Shown here in pieces: positions 55,077 to 64,000 of a stretch of DNA of 64,000 nucleotides (the stretch's first letter is position 1; each line of letters opens with the position of its first letter). This DNA comes from Alkalihalophilus pseudofirmus (GTDB lineage Bacteria > Bacillota > Bacilli > Bacillales > Bacillaceae_D): assembly GCF_029094545.1 (NCBI RefSeq), contig NZ_CP117835.1, forward strand, positions 3,514,001 through 3,578,000, written 5' to 3'. The translations under genes and the position numbers were made by a program. Below the pieces are notes generated by a model. It searched no databases. It was not told where the DNA came from and saw only the letters and a program-made list of their open reading frames with translations.

Positions 55077-55209
55077 AAAACCTCCTCACGAACCTATGAT
55101 CTCTTAGCAATAGTATATCACAACCAGCTAGGTTAAAAGCAAATAATAAGAACGTACGTCCCCATTTATTTTCCTTAAATTTGAAACTGTGTAGTATTTA
55201 AATAAAGAA

Positions 55210-55233
55210 AGAGAGCCGATTTCTCGACTCTCT
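55210..55233 (-). terminator. Terminator after csbA
   Basis: AGAGAG/CTCTCT stem with inner CGA/TCG pairing followed by TTCTTT on the minus strand; it separates csbA from uvrBA. Confidence 0.65.
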
Positions 55234-55234
55234 G

Positions 55235-55459
55235 CTACATACCTGGACGTTTGATTAATACTTTTTTAGCGATAAGAACTCCTGCTGCAAATGATGGGAT
55301 GGCGATCAGCAAAAGCCACCAAGGTTTATCATACACACTGATGACAGACAGAATGACCATCCATGTGACAATACTTGCTCCGACCAAACTAAAGGTTACT
55401 CTTGTGGTGATGACCATTAGCAAGAACGGGGCGAACAGTGCTAATAATATTTCTGACAT
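55235..55459 (-). CDS. csbA: General stress membrane protein CsbA
   Basis: A 74-residue protein with two or three hydrophobic segments (LLALFAPFLLMVITTRV, SIVTWMVILSVISVY, WWLLLIAIPSFAAGVLIAKK) and a basic end, matching CsbA of B. subtilis, a sigma-B-dependent protein encoded just upstream of uvrBA. Function unknown. No sigma-B promoter is evident in the 35-bp gap to minJ; the ribosome binding site (AAAGGAG) is rather far from the ATG. Confidence 0.85.
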   Translation of the reverse strand: MSEILLALFAPFLLMVITTRVTFSLVGASIVTWMVILSVISVYDKPWWLLLIAIPSFAAGVLIAKKVLIKRPGM

Positions 55460-55494
55460 GCTCTATACGATTTCTCCTTTACTTTATCTCAAGC

Positions 55495-56685
55495 TTAAAC
55501 CACCGAATCTTGCAATTGATAGTCTTGCTTTACTAATAATACGCCTAGCTGATGATGTTCTCCGTCATAAAGGGCCCCTTGGGTAAATCGAACTTCCCCG
55601 GAATGATCAAGCACATCTATTTTACAGAAGGCAGCAGCATTAAGCTGAAGCGCCTCATAGAAACTGTTCTCATCATGGACGGTTTGACCATTCACTTTAA
55701 CTATTGTCTCTCCTACTTGCAGTTTCATTTTGGTTGCAGGACTATTTGGGATCACCCCTAAAATGACGCAGCCTTTATCCCTTGAGCCGTAAAATGATGG
55801 ACCTGCCTCATCACGAGCCTTGGCAAGCATCCATAATACTTCCCGTAAAATGATCGCAAGGGAAGCAGCCAGTACTGCTACAAACGGATACCAATAACTC
55901 GCTGCTGCAAGAATGCCTAAAAACACCCCAAGCCCTGCCACTCGCATGCCCATCATCTTAATAGGCTCTTTCGGAAGAGCGGAACGAACACGCTGGCCAA
56001 ACCCTACTAGGACAGGGAACAGGATCGGCTGAAAGCTTGTCTCACCTAAAGAGAATACCGGCCAATACTCAAAGCCAGGAATGATTCCTGTCGGTACAAA
56101 GAAGAAGACCGGAACAATCCATAATCGTTTAGCCTCTTGAAATCCTACCCATTTACCGCGTTTACTTCGTTCAACACCAGGCGATGTATACACATCTCCA
56201 TTACGGTAAATAAGGAGTCCTTCCCCAATTGCTAACAGAGCAAGAATAACAGCTATATAATGCAGCGGGAAGCCGCTCAGAAAAGCAGCGATATTTTGCA
56301 GCATACTAACCTCAGTAAATACGGGTGCAAACGCCACAGCTAAAAGTGTCAGGCCGATAATATAAGAAGGTGACATCCACCTGACTGATGTAGTTAATAC
56401 CATCACAATCGAAGCCGCAATCATGACAAAAACCACTTCCATCGTGATCACAATTCCGATTCCAAGCGTTGCGGCTGAAATAAGAAGACCGATCAATAAT
56501 GCTGGCAAGAACGGTATGACAAAGTCAGCAATCTTATCTGTCACACGCGTATGAAATGCTACCCGTTCTTTTTGAACGCGGCGATGCGCAATTAAAAAAA
56601 TCACAAATAATCCTATGTACAAGATGGGGTTGGCGAAAAATGAGCCAATCGTAAGTCCCAAGCTTTTCAGAATGTCGATCATCAT
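55495..56685 (-). CDS. minJ: Cell-division topological determinant MinJ (PDZ membrane protein)
   Basis: The 396-residue protein has about eight transmembrane segments followed by a C-terminal PDZ domain (GCVILGVIPNSPATKMKLQVGETIVKVNGQTVHDENSFYEAL). In B. subtilis MinJ bridges DivIVA and MinD. Placement between csbA and ctpB matches. GGAGGCG lies upstream of the first of two adjacent ATG codons. Confidence 0.92.
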   Translation of the reverse strand: MMIDILKSLGLTIGSFFANPILYIGLFVIFLIAHRRVQKERVAFHTRVTDKIADFVIPFLPALLIGLLISAATLGIGIVITMEVVFVMIAASIVMVLTTSVRWMSPSYIIGLTLLAVAFAPVFTEVSMLQNIAAFLSGFPLHYIAVILALLAIGEGLLIYRNGDVYTSPGVERSKRGKWVGFQEAKRLWIVPVFFFVPTGIIPGFEYWPVFSLGETSFQPILFPVLVGFGQRVRSALPKEPIKMMGMRVAGLGVFLGILAAASYWYPFVAVLAASLAIILREVLWMLAKARDEAGPSFYGSRDKGCVILGVIPNSPATKMKLQVGETIVKVNGQTVHDENSFYEALQLNAAAFCKIDVLDHSGEVRFTQGALYDGEHHQLGVLLVKQDYQLQDSVV

Positions 56686-56820
56686 ACATCTAACGCCTCC
56701 AGAACTCTTTCTCTCTATTCTACATTATATAAGGGGAAAAGAGATAAAGGATCTATGAGAAATTGTGATTTTTGATAATTTCCTACAAAGAAGAGGGTGA
56801 ACAGCTCCCCCTGACAGCAT

Positions 56821-56944
56821 TTGTTGATCTCTGCTGCAAGCACACGCTTTCCACAGGCTGACCGGGAGCATACCTATAGCTTCACTCATACGGGATCACC
56901 ATGGCCACGCACCTAAAGCTACTAAAGCGCCCTACCTGCAATAA
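56821..56944 (+). repeat. Degenerate B' unit, locus 4
   Basis: A single 124-bp unit directly before a full B copy. Its left ~60 bp match B with several changes; its tail (GGCCACGCAC...AAGCTACTAAAGC...CTGCA) matches that of the tandem units at 3661-3910. Confidence 0.75.
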
Positions 56945-57336
56945 TTGTTGATTTCCGCTGCAGGCAATTGCTTTCCGCGGGCGGTCCGGGAGCCTCCTCA
57001 TCGTTTCACTCTTGTGGGGTCTCCCATGGCCACGCACTTCCGGCAGGAGTCGAGTCCCCTCCGCTCCAATCAACGGAGCGAGGAGGTTATATAGTGCTCC
57101 TATTCAAACAACTGATCAATCATCTTAGAAAATAAACCAATGGATGTATGCCCTTTTATAAATTGAACCGAACTACAACTTAATGGCCCCGCATAAGGAT
57201 TACTCAATGCAATAACCTAGCGGATGAAATATGCGAAGACTTCTGCGGTGCCTAGAGCAGGGCTGAGATCCCACAGGGCTAAAGCCCGAGGAGGCTCAGC
57301 AGCTCACCGCGAAAAGCGAAGCATATTTCAGGAGCG
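56945..57336 (+). repeat. Composite B-spacer-A repeat, locus 4
   Basis: Complete B (56945-57074, 130 bp), spacer of 144 bp with TTGAACCGAACTACAACTTAA-like sequence, and A (57219-57336, 118 bp) with GAAATATGC/GCATATTTC, GCGGTG/CACCGC, GCTGAG/CTCAGC and GGGC-TAAA-GCCC helices. Confidence 0.85.
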
Positions 57337-57384
57337 GCGAGTCCGCTCTAACCCATGAACTTAAAAACGAGGTTGAATTCTCCA

Positions 57385-57428
57385 TAAAAAAGGCCCTTAT
57401 CAGTACTAAAAAGTACACCATAAGGGCC
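57385..57428 (-). terminator. Terminator after ctpB
   Basis: GGCCCTTAT/ATAAGGGCC stem with a nested GTACT/AGTAC hairpin, followed by six or more T's on the minus strand. Confidence 0.85.
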
Positions 57429-57465
57429 CAGTTAGAGACTTCGTTTCATCCAAGCCTCTTCGTCA

Positions 57466-58929
57466 TTAATTCGCTTGTTTCAAAATTAACTCAATCGCTG
57501 TTTGCAGCTGCTTGTCATTAGACTCATCGCGGACTTCATCAACGATGAGCTGCTGCAATGTGCCTGCTGTTTCTTCGTCAATTTCACCTGTTTCACTCAG
57601 CCCTTGTGCTTTTTGGAACGCACGAACAGCTTGCTCGGTCTGTTCATCATAATACCCATCTGTGCGGCCAGGCTCATGACCAAGTCCTTTAAGCATTGTT
57701 TGAGCACTACGGATCTGTTCGTTCATCATATCAAGCGTCAGTGTCTCATCCCCTGTTAGAGGTGCAGAATAGAAATAATCTGGCTGCTTCACTTCAACAG
57801 TAGGTTCGACCCCTTCACCATTGATATCATTCCCAGCTGATGTCAGCCATTTGAATAAGGAGAGCTTCAATTCACTTCCGTCACCAAGTTGAATTGTTTG
57901 CTGTACTGTCCCCTTACCAAATGTCGTCTCACCGACTACATCGTAATCACCTGCTTCAATTAAAGCAGCTGATAAAATCTCTGATGCTGATGCGCTTGAG
58001 CGGTCTGTTAAACCGACAATCGGATACGGCTTTCTCTCATCTAATGAAGATACGTAACGAACACGCTCTCCTGCACGATCTTGAATTTGAACAATTGGTT
58101 CTCCACCAGGAATAATCAGCTTACCGATTTTTTCCACGCTATCTAAGTAGCCACCCGGATTTCCGCGAACATCAATTAATAGTCCATCAATACCTTGTGC
58201 TTCTAATTCCGCCAAACCCTCTTCAAAACGTTCAGCTGTATCAACAGAGAACGAGGTAATGTCGAGCATTCCGATCGTTTTCCCGTCACGCTCAATCGTG
58301 CTGACTCTTACTGTTTCAATTGGAATATCATCTCGTACAACCGGAATCGTTAAAAATTCGCTTGCTCCTGCACGGTCTACTGTAAGCGTTACAGTTGTTC
58401 CTTTTTCTCCGCGGATCTTCAACACGGCTTCATAAAGCGATAAACCGTCTGTTGACTCTCCGTCAATTTCAATAATTTTATCGTTTGGCTGAAGACCTGC
58501 TTGTTCTGCCGGTGACTCACGGAACGGGGCAACAATTGTCACCGTGCCGTCTGTCATGCTCACCTCTGCTCCGATCCCTTCAAAGCTTGAACCTAATGAC
58601 TCGACAAATTGGTTTGCCGTTTCTTGATCCATATACACTGAATAAGGGTCATCTAACGTATCAAGCATTCCTTCAATGGCCCCTTGAATCAACTCTTCTT
58701 CACTCACATCTTCTACATATTGCTCTTGAATAATGGCGAATGTCTTCGCAATCTTCTCAAGTGATTCAATATCCTCTAGCTGAACCTCTTCTGCAGGCTG
58801 ATTATCTGGATCAGTTGTTGACGCCCTCTCATTTCCTTCTAATGCAAATGAGCCTGTAAATAAAAAGATACTTCCTAAGCCGATCGCCACTACAGCGACT
58901 AGTATGAGAAGCAATTTCTTGCTATTCAT
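57466..58929 (-). CDS. ctpB: C-terminal processing protease CtpB (S41 family)
   Basis: A membrane-anchored extracellular serine protease. After a transmembrane segment (~5-26) come helical regions, a PDZ domain (~115-195, with GIGAEV and GLQPNDKIIEIDG), the S41 core with LLIDVRGNPGGYL, catalytic Ser314 (SSASASEI) and Lys339 (FGKGTVQ), and a C-terminal peptidoglycan-binding repeat (GLGHEPGRTDGYYDEQTEQAVRAFQKAQGL). B. subtilis CtpB cleaves SpoIVFA during sporulation. Start at ATG 58929 (MNSKKLL). Confidence 0.93.
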   Translation of the reverse strand: MNSKKLLLILVAVVAIGLGSIFLFTGSFALEGNERASTTDPDNQPAEEVQLEDIESLEKIAKTFAIIQEQYVEDVSEEELIQGAIEGMLDTLDDPYSVYMDQETANQFVESLGSSFEGIGAEVSMTDGTVTIVAPFRESPAEQAGLQPNDKIIEIDGESTDGLSLYEAVLKIRGEKGTTVTLTVDRAGASEFLTIPVVRDDIPIETVRVSTIERDGKTIGMLDITSFSVDTAERFEEGLAELEAQGIDGLLIDVRGNPGGYLDSVEKIGKLIIPGGEPIVQIQDRAGERVRYVSSLDERKPYPIVGLTDRSSASASEILSAALIEAGDYDVVGETTFGKGTVQQTIQLGDGSELKLSLFKWLTSAGNDINGEGVEPTVEVKQPDYFYSAPLTGDETLTLDMMNEQIRSAQTMLKGLGHEPGRTDGYYDEQTEQAVRAFQKAQGLSETGEIDEETAGTLQQLIVDEVRDESNDKQLQTAIELILKQAN

Positions 58930-58944
58930 CCTCACCACTCCCAC

Positions 58945-59298
58945 TTGACCTCAAACCACAAGGGCCGATTGATTATCTTGTTTGTTACGATTTTGCAAAA
59001 CATTTCAAGAAAAAACGCATATGTTGAGCGGTATGCGTGCATTAATTTCCCCGAACACTCTTTCATGTGCAATAAAAGGCATTACACGCGCATGTGCAAT
59101 GCCCTACTTTACCTTCATCTTATGTGTGGCTTGTACGTTTTATGTCGTTTCTATCTAATACTTCCATTTTAAACAAGGACGTTTCGTAAGTCAAAAGAGG
59201 ATGAGTGTTTATAGTATGAAAGATTGTCAAAGAACGATTGCGAATTCCTTTACAAATAAAAATGGATAGAAACTATGTGACATTTCCTGCCGAATATT
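58945..59298. other. Divergent spacer between ctpB and nasA
   Basis: It contains a hairpin (59078-59103, GGCATT/AATGCC with inner CAC/GTG) followed on the minus strand by TTTTATT, which looks like a minus-strand terminator with no gene upstream of it. No ORF with a ribosome binding site is seen. Confidence 0.4.
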
Positions 59299-59327
59299 CT
59301 GACAATTATATTTTTTTAATGTATAAA
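59299..59327 (+). promoter_or_regulatory. Candidate nasA promoter
   Basis: CTGACA (59299-59304) and TATAAA (59322-59327) are 17 bp apart, ~40 bp before the start codon. I looked for a TnrA box (TGTNA-N7-TNACA) and did not find a clear one. Confidence 0.5.
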
Positions 59328-59368
59328 CATACTTAGCGAATAAACCTACTTTTAGGAGGACTAGTTAA

Positions 59369-60892
59369 ATGACTGTAACTGAGCTCTTCAGATTCAAGAA
59401 TGAAAAAATCAAGGTATTGCATTTTACATGGTTCGCTTTCTTTATATCCTTTTTCACTTGGTATAATATGGCGCCTCTTGCAACAACAATGCTTGAAACA
59501 ATGGACTGGTTAACACCTCAGCATATTGCTGCGCTTGGCATTTGTAATGTTGCTTTAACCATACCTGCACGCGTTATTATTGGTACGTTATTAGATAAAT
59601 ATGGTCCTAGAAAGGTCTATTCAGCCTTACTGATTATAATGTCCTTTCCCGCTATCGTATTTGCTTTTGGAGATAGTTGGGCACAATTAATGATCGCCCG
59701 TTTAGTGCTTGGAAGTATTGGTGCAAGTTTCGTAATTGGAATTAGAATGGTTGCCGAATGGTTCCCTCCAAAAAGTATTGGATTTGCAGAAGGTATTTAT
59801 GGAGGCTGGGGAAATTTCGGTTCAGCAGTAGCTGCTATGCTTCTTCCTTGGTTCGCCCTTACTCTATTAGGTGGAGATGAAGGATGGAGATATGCATTAG
59901 CTTTCACAGGAGTCATCTGTTTTGTTTATGGATTCATTTATTACTTTAATGTTAAAGATACTCCAGATGGAAAAGAGTTTATTAGACCTAAAAGAACTGG
60001 AGCTTTAGAAGTAAGCACCTGGGGGGATCTCGTTCAATTAATTTTCTGGACGTTACCTCTTGGTGGAGCATTGGCCCTTAGTGCGTGGCGACTAGCAAAC
60101 CTTGGTTTCATCTCAGATACGGCTCTTTATCTTGTGTATGCAGTAATAGGCATCACACTTGTCTATCAAATTTTTATGATTTTAAAAGTGAATATACCTA
60201 TCTTGAAAAAAGGAGTACCTGAGGATGACCGCTATAACTTTAAAAATGTCGGTGCACTAAACAGTACTTACTTTGCTAATTTCGGTGCTGAATTAGCCAT
60301 CGTTTCAATGCTTCCGATGTTTTTTCAATTAACCTTTTCTCTCTCTGCCTCTCAAGCAGGACTAATAGCAGCCTCATTCGCCTTTGTTAACTTGTTAGCT
60401 AGACCTCTTGGCGGAATACTATCTGATCGAATGGGCAGCAGAAGAAAAGTTATGCTTATTTACATGTTTGGAATCACCCTCGGTCTTTTTGGAATGGGTT
60501 TTATGGACTCTAACTGGCCGCTTATATTTGCTGTTGCCATTACCGTCTTAACTTCAATGTTTATCCAGGGTGCAGAAGGAGCTACCTTTGCCGTGATTCC
60601 CATGATTAAAAAGAGAGTAACAGGTCAAATAGCAGGAATGGCTGGAGCATACGGAAACGTTGGGGCTACTATTTACTTAACTCTTTACACTTTTGTAACG
60701 CCTCAACAATTCTTTTTTATCCTTGCCACAGGGGCATTAGCCAGCTTTATTATTTGCTTCTTTACACTAGAAGAACCTAAAAATTCATTTAGTGAGGAAT
60801 ACTATCTTTCCTCAGATGAATTAACATCAGGAGAAGAAGAAGAAATTCCTCAAATAATCAATGGAAAAGAGCTTAAAAGAAAAGCTTTATAG
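59369..60892 (+). CDS. nasA: Nitrate/nitrite transporter, NarK/NasA family (MFS)
   Basis: A 507-residue major-facilitator transporter with about twelve membrane segments. It has both nitrate-signature stretches (YGGWGNFGSAVAAMLLP and GAYGNVGATIYLTLY), the loop motifs DKYGPRKV and SDRMGSRRKVML, and conserved membrane arginines (ARVIIGTL, IGIRMVAEW). TAGGAGGA precedes the ATG. It converges with nasC, so uptake is encoded next to assimilatory nitrate reductase. Whether it moves nitrate, nitrite or both is not readable; the name nasA follows context. Confidence 0.88.
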   Translation: MTVTELFRFKNEKIKVLHFTWFAFFISFFTWYNMAPLATTMLETMDWLTPQHIAALGICNVALTIPARVIIGTLLDKYGPRKVYSALLIIMSFPAIVFAFGDSWAQLMIARLVLGSIGASFVIGIRMVAEWFPPKSIGFAEGIYGGWGNFGSAVAAMLLPWFALTLLGGDEGWRYALAFTGVICFVYGFIYYFNVKDTPDGKEFIRPKRTGALEVSTWGDLVQLIFWTLPLGGALALSAWRLANLGFISDTALYLVYAVIGITLVYQIFMILKVNIPILKKGVPEDDRYNFKNVGALNSTYFANFGAELAIVSMLPMFFQLTFSLSASQAGLIAASFAFVNLLARPLGGILSDRMGSRRKVMLIYMFGITLGLFGMGFMDSNWPLIFAVAITVLTSMFIQGAEGATFAVIPMIKKRVTGQIAGMAGAYGNVGATIYLTLYTFVTPQQFFFILATGALASFIICFFTLEEPKNSFSEEYYLSSDELTSGEEEEIPQIINGKELKRKAL

Positions 60893-60897
60893 TCGTT

Positions 60898-60934
60898 AAA
60901 AACCGCTCTCAAAGCAAATCTGAGAGCGGTTTTT
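60898..60934. terminator. Bidirectional terminator between nasA and nasC
   Basis: A 14-bp perfect stem (AAAAACCGCTCTCA with TGAGAGCGGTTTTT) between converging genes. Confidence 0.88.
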
Positions 60935-60948
60935 AATAGATTGTTTTA

Positions 60949-63087
60949 TCATGTTGTAACTGAACGTATTCTCACTGCACTAACCTTAAACCCTGGCATT
61001 CTGCAAGTAGGATCTAGTTTTTTTGAGATTAATTGATTTACATTTTGGGTTTCTTCCCAGTGAAACGGCACAAAGACTGTATCTTCACGAATTGAATCGC
61101 TCAACCTGCTCCTAACTATAATATTTCCTCGTTTTGACTCAATTTTAACCAAAGCTTGGTCGTTAATATTATATTTCTTCGCCGTTACTGGGTGAATCTC
61201 CATGAAAGACTCAAATTCTCGTGCAGCAAGACTAGAGCTCTTACGTGTTTGAACACCTGTTAAATAGTGAGACATTACTCTTCCTGTTGTTAAATACAAA
61301 GGAAACTCTTCTGATGGTGCTTCCTTTTCAACTTCTGCTTTATTAGGGACGGGAATCATTTTTGCTTTCCCGTCAGAATGGGCAAAACTTTTTTCAAATA
61401 ATCGTTCTGTGCCAGGATGCAGCTCGTCTGTACAAGGCCATAATATTCCTTTTTCCTTTCTAAGACGATCATACGTAATCCCAGAGTAATCAGCTATTCC
61501 ACCTTTGCTAGCTTCCTTTAATTCTTCAAAGATCTCTTCAGAAGTACTATAAGAAAAATAGTCACCATATCCAAGTGTTTGAGCCACTTCGCAAATAATT
61601 TGCCAATCATGCTTAGCATTTGCCCATAATGGAAAGCTCGCCTCCCTTAAAGTCACTCTGCCCTCAACATTTGTCATTGTGCCTGAGGTTTCTAAATAAG
61701 AAGTTGCAGGTAATATCAAATCGGCTAAGCGGGCTGTTTCTGAAATAAACATATCTACAGCTACGAAGAAGTCTAACTTCCCTATAGCTTGTTTCACAAA
61801 AGCAGAGCTAGGATTGGATACTATTGGGTTTGAACACATAAGAAACAAACCTTTTATGTCGCCTTCATCCATTTTTTCAAACATCTCAAAAGCTGAGACC
61901 CCCTTGCGAGGTAAATCCTCCTCTTTAACTCCCCAGATGTTTGCCACGTACTTACGGTGCTCTTCATTTTCAATTGATCTGTAGCCTGGAAGCTGATCTG
62001 CTTTTTGGCCGTGTTCTCTAGCGCCTTGACCATTGCCCTGACCTGTAACAGCTCCAAACCCTGAATAAGCTTTACCAATCTTTCCAGTAGTCAAAAGAAT
62101 ATTCAAGAAATTCCTTACTGAGATCGAACCATCTGTTTGCTGCTCAATTCCTCTTGCTGTAAAAATCATGCCTGTTTCTTCTTTTCCAAACACAGTAGCA
62201 GCTTGCTCGATTAGTTTGCTCTCAACACCTGTTAACCTTGCAATCTCTTCAAGGTCAAGGGAAGCTACATGGTTTTTCACTTCATCAAAACCAGCTACCC
62301 TTTGTTCTATAAATGAGTTGTCTATTAGTCCTTTTTCAATAATAACCTTTAATAATCCATTTGCTAATGCTGCATCCATCCCAGGTTTTACCTTCAAGTG
62401 GACATCTGCTAGTTTTGTTGTCATCGTCTCTCTTGGGTCAATCGCTATGATAAAGCAGCCATTCTCTTTTGCTCTTTCAAAGTAAGGCATCATCGTTGGC
62501 TGGCATTCAGCAATATTAGTTCCTGCTAATATGATACATCTTGTACCTTCAATCTCCTTTATGCTATTGGTAAAACCACGATCCATTCCAAACGTCCGAG
62601 CCGCGGCTGAGGCTGCTGATGACATACAGAGACGACCATTATAGTCGATATATTTAGTTTGAAGAGCAACACGTGCAAACTTGCCAAGCAGATAGGCTTC
62701 TTCATTTGTAATGGTTGCACTGCCATAAACAGAAAGAGCATTTTTCCCATGGAAGGATTGAATGGCTGTGAACTTCTCTTTAATTAGTTTAAGAGCATCC
62801 TCCCATGAGATTTCCTGGAATTCCCCGTCTACATTTAATAATGGTGTTTTTATTCGATCTTTATGTAGGGCATGTTGATGTGCATGTAACCCTTTTATAC
62901 AAAGGCGCCCTTCTGACGTTGGATTATTCTTAGCAATTGTTTGATATTTTTTGCGTGTAACTGTCGATTGCTCAATCAGCTGCATTTTACACTGCATACT
63001 ACAGAAAGGACATTGAGTATCGTATATCTTTTCAGTTTCGGCCTCTTTTTGCTTTTTTCTAAAATAACGTAATAAAAGTTCAGTCAT
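60949..63087 (-). CDS. nasC: Assimilatory nitrate reductase catalytic subunit
   Basis: A 712-residue molybdopterin-guanine-dinucleotide oxidoreductase that reduces nitrate to nitrite in the cytosol. A [4Fe-4S] site is formed by C26, C29, C33 and C63; the molybdenum ligand is Cys154 in NGRLCMSSAASAAARTFG. Further family blocks are GTNIAECQPTMMPYFERA, GAVTGQGNGQGAREHGQKADQLPGYR and the C-terminal cofactor domain YLTTGRVMSHYLTGVQTRKS. No twin-arginine signal is present, fitting assimilatory NasC/NarB rather than periplasmic NapA. nasB is directly upstream. Confidence 0.95.
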   Translation of the reverse strand: MTELLLRYFRKKQKEAETEKIYDTQCPFCSMQCKMQLIEQSTVTRKKYQTIAKNNPTSEGRLCIKGLHAHQHALHKDRIKTPLLNVDGEFQEISWEDALKLIKEKFTAIQSFHGKNALSVYGSATITNEEAYLLGKFARVALQTKYIDYNGRLCMSSAASAAARTFGMDRGFTNSIKEIEGTRCIILAGTNIAECQPTMMPYFERAKENGCFIIAIDPRETMTTKLADVHLKVKPGMDAALANGLLKVIIEKGLIDNSFIEQRVAGFDEVKNHVASLDLEEIARLTGVESKLIEQAATVFGKEETGMIFTARGIEQQTDGSISVRNFLNILLTTGKIGKAYSGFGAVTGQGNGQGAREHGQKADQLPGYRSIENEEHRKYVANIWGVKEEDLPRKGVSAFEMFEKMDEGDIKGLFLMCSNPIVSNPSSAFVKQAIGKLDFFVAVDMFISETARLADLILPATSYLETSGTMTNVEGRVTLREASFPLWANAKHDWQIICEVAQTLGYGDYFSYSTSEEIFEELKEASKGGIADYSGITYDRLRKEKGILWPCTDELHPGTERLFEKSFAHSDGKAKMIPVPNKAEVEKEAPSEEFPLYLTTGRVMSHYLTGVQTRKSSSLAAREFESFMEIHPVTAKKYNINDQALVKIESKRGNIIVRSRLSDSIREDTVFVPFHWEETQNVNQLISKKLDPTCRMPGFKVSAVRIRSVTT

Positions 63088-63153
63088 CTACGATCATTCC
63101 TTCAAAATGTATTATAGTTATTGTAAAGTGCACGCTGTAACTGATACCTTCCC

Positions 63154-64000
63154 TTAGTTACCTACGTATCCACTTTTAAGTTCTGAATTTTCTTGTAATT
63201 CTGTCCGCAGCTCGTTATCTATTAAAATCTCCCGTACATGTAAAAGGTTCATTCGGTCCACCCACTCAAAAAGCCGTTCACTATATCTCGCGGTTTGGCG
63301 ATAATATTCAATCAGACATAGTACTATTTCTAGGACTTCATTTTCAGAATTGGCTACATATAGCAGCTGTTCATCCTTAAACTCATTTAAACACAGTCCA
63401 CCTACATAAATTTCCCAACCAAGATCAGAGCGAACAATCCCTATATCCTCTAATCCAATTCTTGTTTTATTATTTAAACAGCCAGACATCCTGACTTTTA
63501 TACGATGGGGCGTCTTAACATCACTAATTATTTGATCCATTTTTATAGCTAATTCGAAAACTTCCTGCTTTGTACATGTACAATTATGATTCTCCTTGCA
63601 TAAATTAATCACTTGAACTATATTTGCATCTTTCCTCATTAATGGAAGGTCGGTTTCCTTATATATTGCATATAGAGCATCTTCAGGAGCACCTAGTAAT
63701 GAAAGTCTTTGTTCTTCTGTTATGAAAGCTTGTGGAATAAGGTATTCTTCCATTAAATCTGCGACTCTTCTTAGTTGGTTTGCATTTGTGAACCCTCCAT
63801 TCATTTGTGGGGAAATGATGTAAGATCCATCATTTTGCCTTACCGCATTAGAGTGATCAAAAAAAACTAGTGATTTTTCCACCTGATTATAGCCAGGGTT
63901 AAGCATTCTCACATAATAATCGATCGCCGCAACACATTGTGAACATCCTTCTTTATTTGACCAGCCCAGCCTAGAGGTGACTTCTTCAAAAGAGTCAAGC
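63154..64000 (-). CDS. nasB: Assimilatory nitrate reductase electron-transfer subunit NasB, C-terminal part
   Basis: The frame is open to the end of the window, so the N-terminal flavin domain is missing; 281 residues are visible. They begin with a BFD-like [2Fe-2S] region (GWSNKEGCSQCCAAIDYYVRMLNPGY) and continue with a nitrite/sulfite-reductase-like domain (SYIISPQMNGGFTNANQLRRVADL, RIKVRMSGCLNNKTRIGLEDIG). In catalytic nitrite reductases the last motif has a second cysteine (CxxxC) for siroheme and the cluster; here it is Lys. That fits NasB, which passes electrons to NasC, better than NirB/NasD. It starts upstream of nasC by 66 bp on the same strand. Confidence 0.82.
   Translation of the reverse strand, partial: LDSFEEVTSRLGWSNKEGCSQCVAAIDYYVRMLNPGYNQVEKSLVFFDHSNAVRQNDGSYIISPQMNGGFTNANQLRRVADLMEEYLIPQAFITEEQRLSLLGAPEDALYAIYKETDLPLMRKDANIVQVINLCKENHNCTCTKQEVFELAIKMDQIISDVKTPHRIKVRMSGCLNNKTRIGLEDIGIVRSDLGWEIYVGGLCLNEFKDEQLLYVANSENEVLEIVLCLIEYYRQTARYSERLFEWVDRMNLLHVREILIDNELRTELQENSELKSGYVGN

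Noticed and set aside
59200-59368. TnrA/GlnR operator upstream of nasA
   Set aside because: Half-sites such as TGTGACA are present but no TGTNA-N7-TNACA palindrome could be matched.

Overview
The window reads as a chromosome segment of a low-to-middle-GC Bacillaceae bacterium. Most blocks match the Bacillus subtilis yv region in content and order: rnr-smpB-ssrA, cggR-gapA-pgk-tpiA-gpmI-eno, clpP, crh-whiA-yvcK-yvcJ-yvcI-trxB, the his operon, hprK-lgt-ppaX, uvrBA-csbA and minJ-ctpB. Start codons with strong GGAGG-type ribosome binding sites, TTG/GTG starts and sigma-A, sigma-B, CtsR and CggR-type sites all fit that family. An alkaliphilic or halophilic relative is plausible but is only an inference.

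Layout. 1-8000: an alcohol dehydrogenase, glpD with a leader terminator, a repeat cluster, an LCP-family wall-polymer ligase and, upstream of it, a 1000-residue fusion of gamma-glutamyltransferase with a membrane GT2 glycosyltransferase. 8000-11500: a 16-cysteine copper-storage-like protein, two small membrane or secreted proteins, a frameshifted LAGLIDADG endonuclease, and a tmRNA gene split in its T-loop by a 278-nt group I intron, then smpB. 11500-15900: rnr, two alpha/beta hydrolases and secG. 16500-25400: the glycolytic operon under CggR, a glutaredoxin-like protein and rpoN. 25500-28950: clpP with a CtsR box, a second repeat cluster and an intact IS3-family element. 28950-37000: crh, whiA, yvcK, rapZ, a Nudix hydrolase, trxB, a TPR protein, an orphan pseudopilin and doxX. 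37281-43711: the eight-gene histidine operon. 44200-58900: acetyltransferase, ppaX, lgt, hprK, envelope-stress genes, uvrAB, csbA, minJ and ctpB. 59300-64000: assimilatory nitrate uptake and reduction (nasA, nasC, partial nasB).

Functional links. Central carbon flow (gapA operon, CggR) sits near its regulators Crh, HprK and PpaX. Envelope assembly is represented by the GGT-GT2 fusion with the LCP protein, Lgt, SecG, MinJ and CtpB. RNase R, SmpB and tmRNA form the trans-translation module.

The most unusual items are the split tmRNA gene beside a degraded homing endonuclease, the GGT-GT2 fusion, and a family of structured repeats. The repeats form composite units of about 390 bp at four intergenic loci. 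Their 118-bp half shows compensatory base changes in its helices, and an IS element is caught inside one copy.
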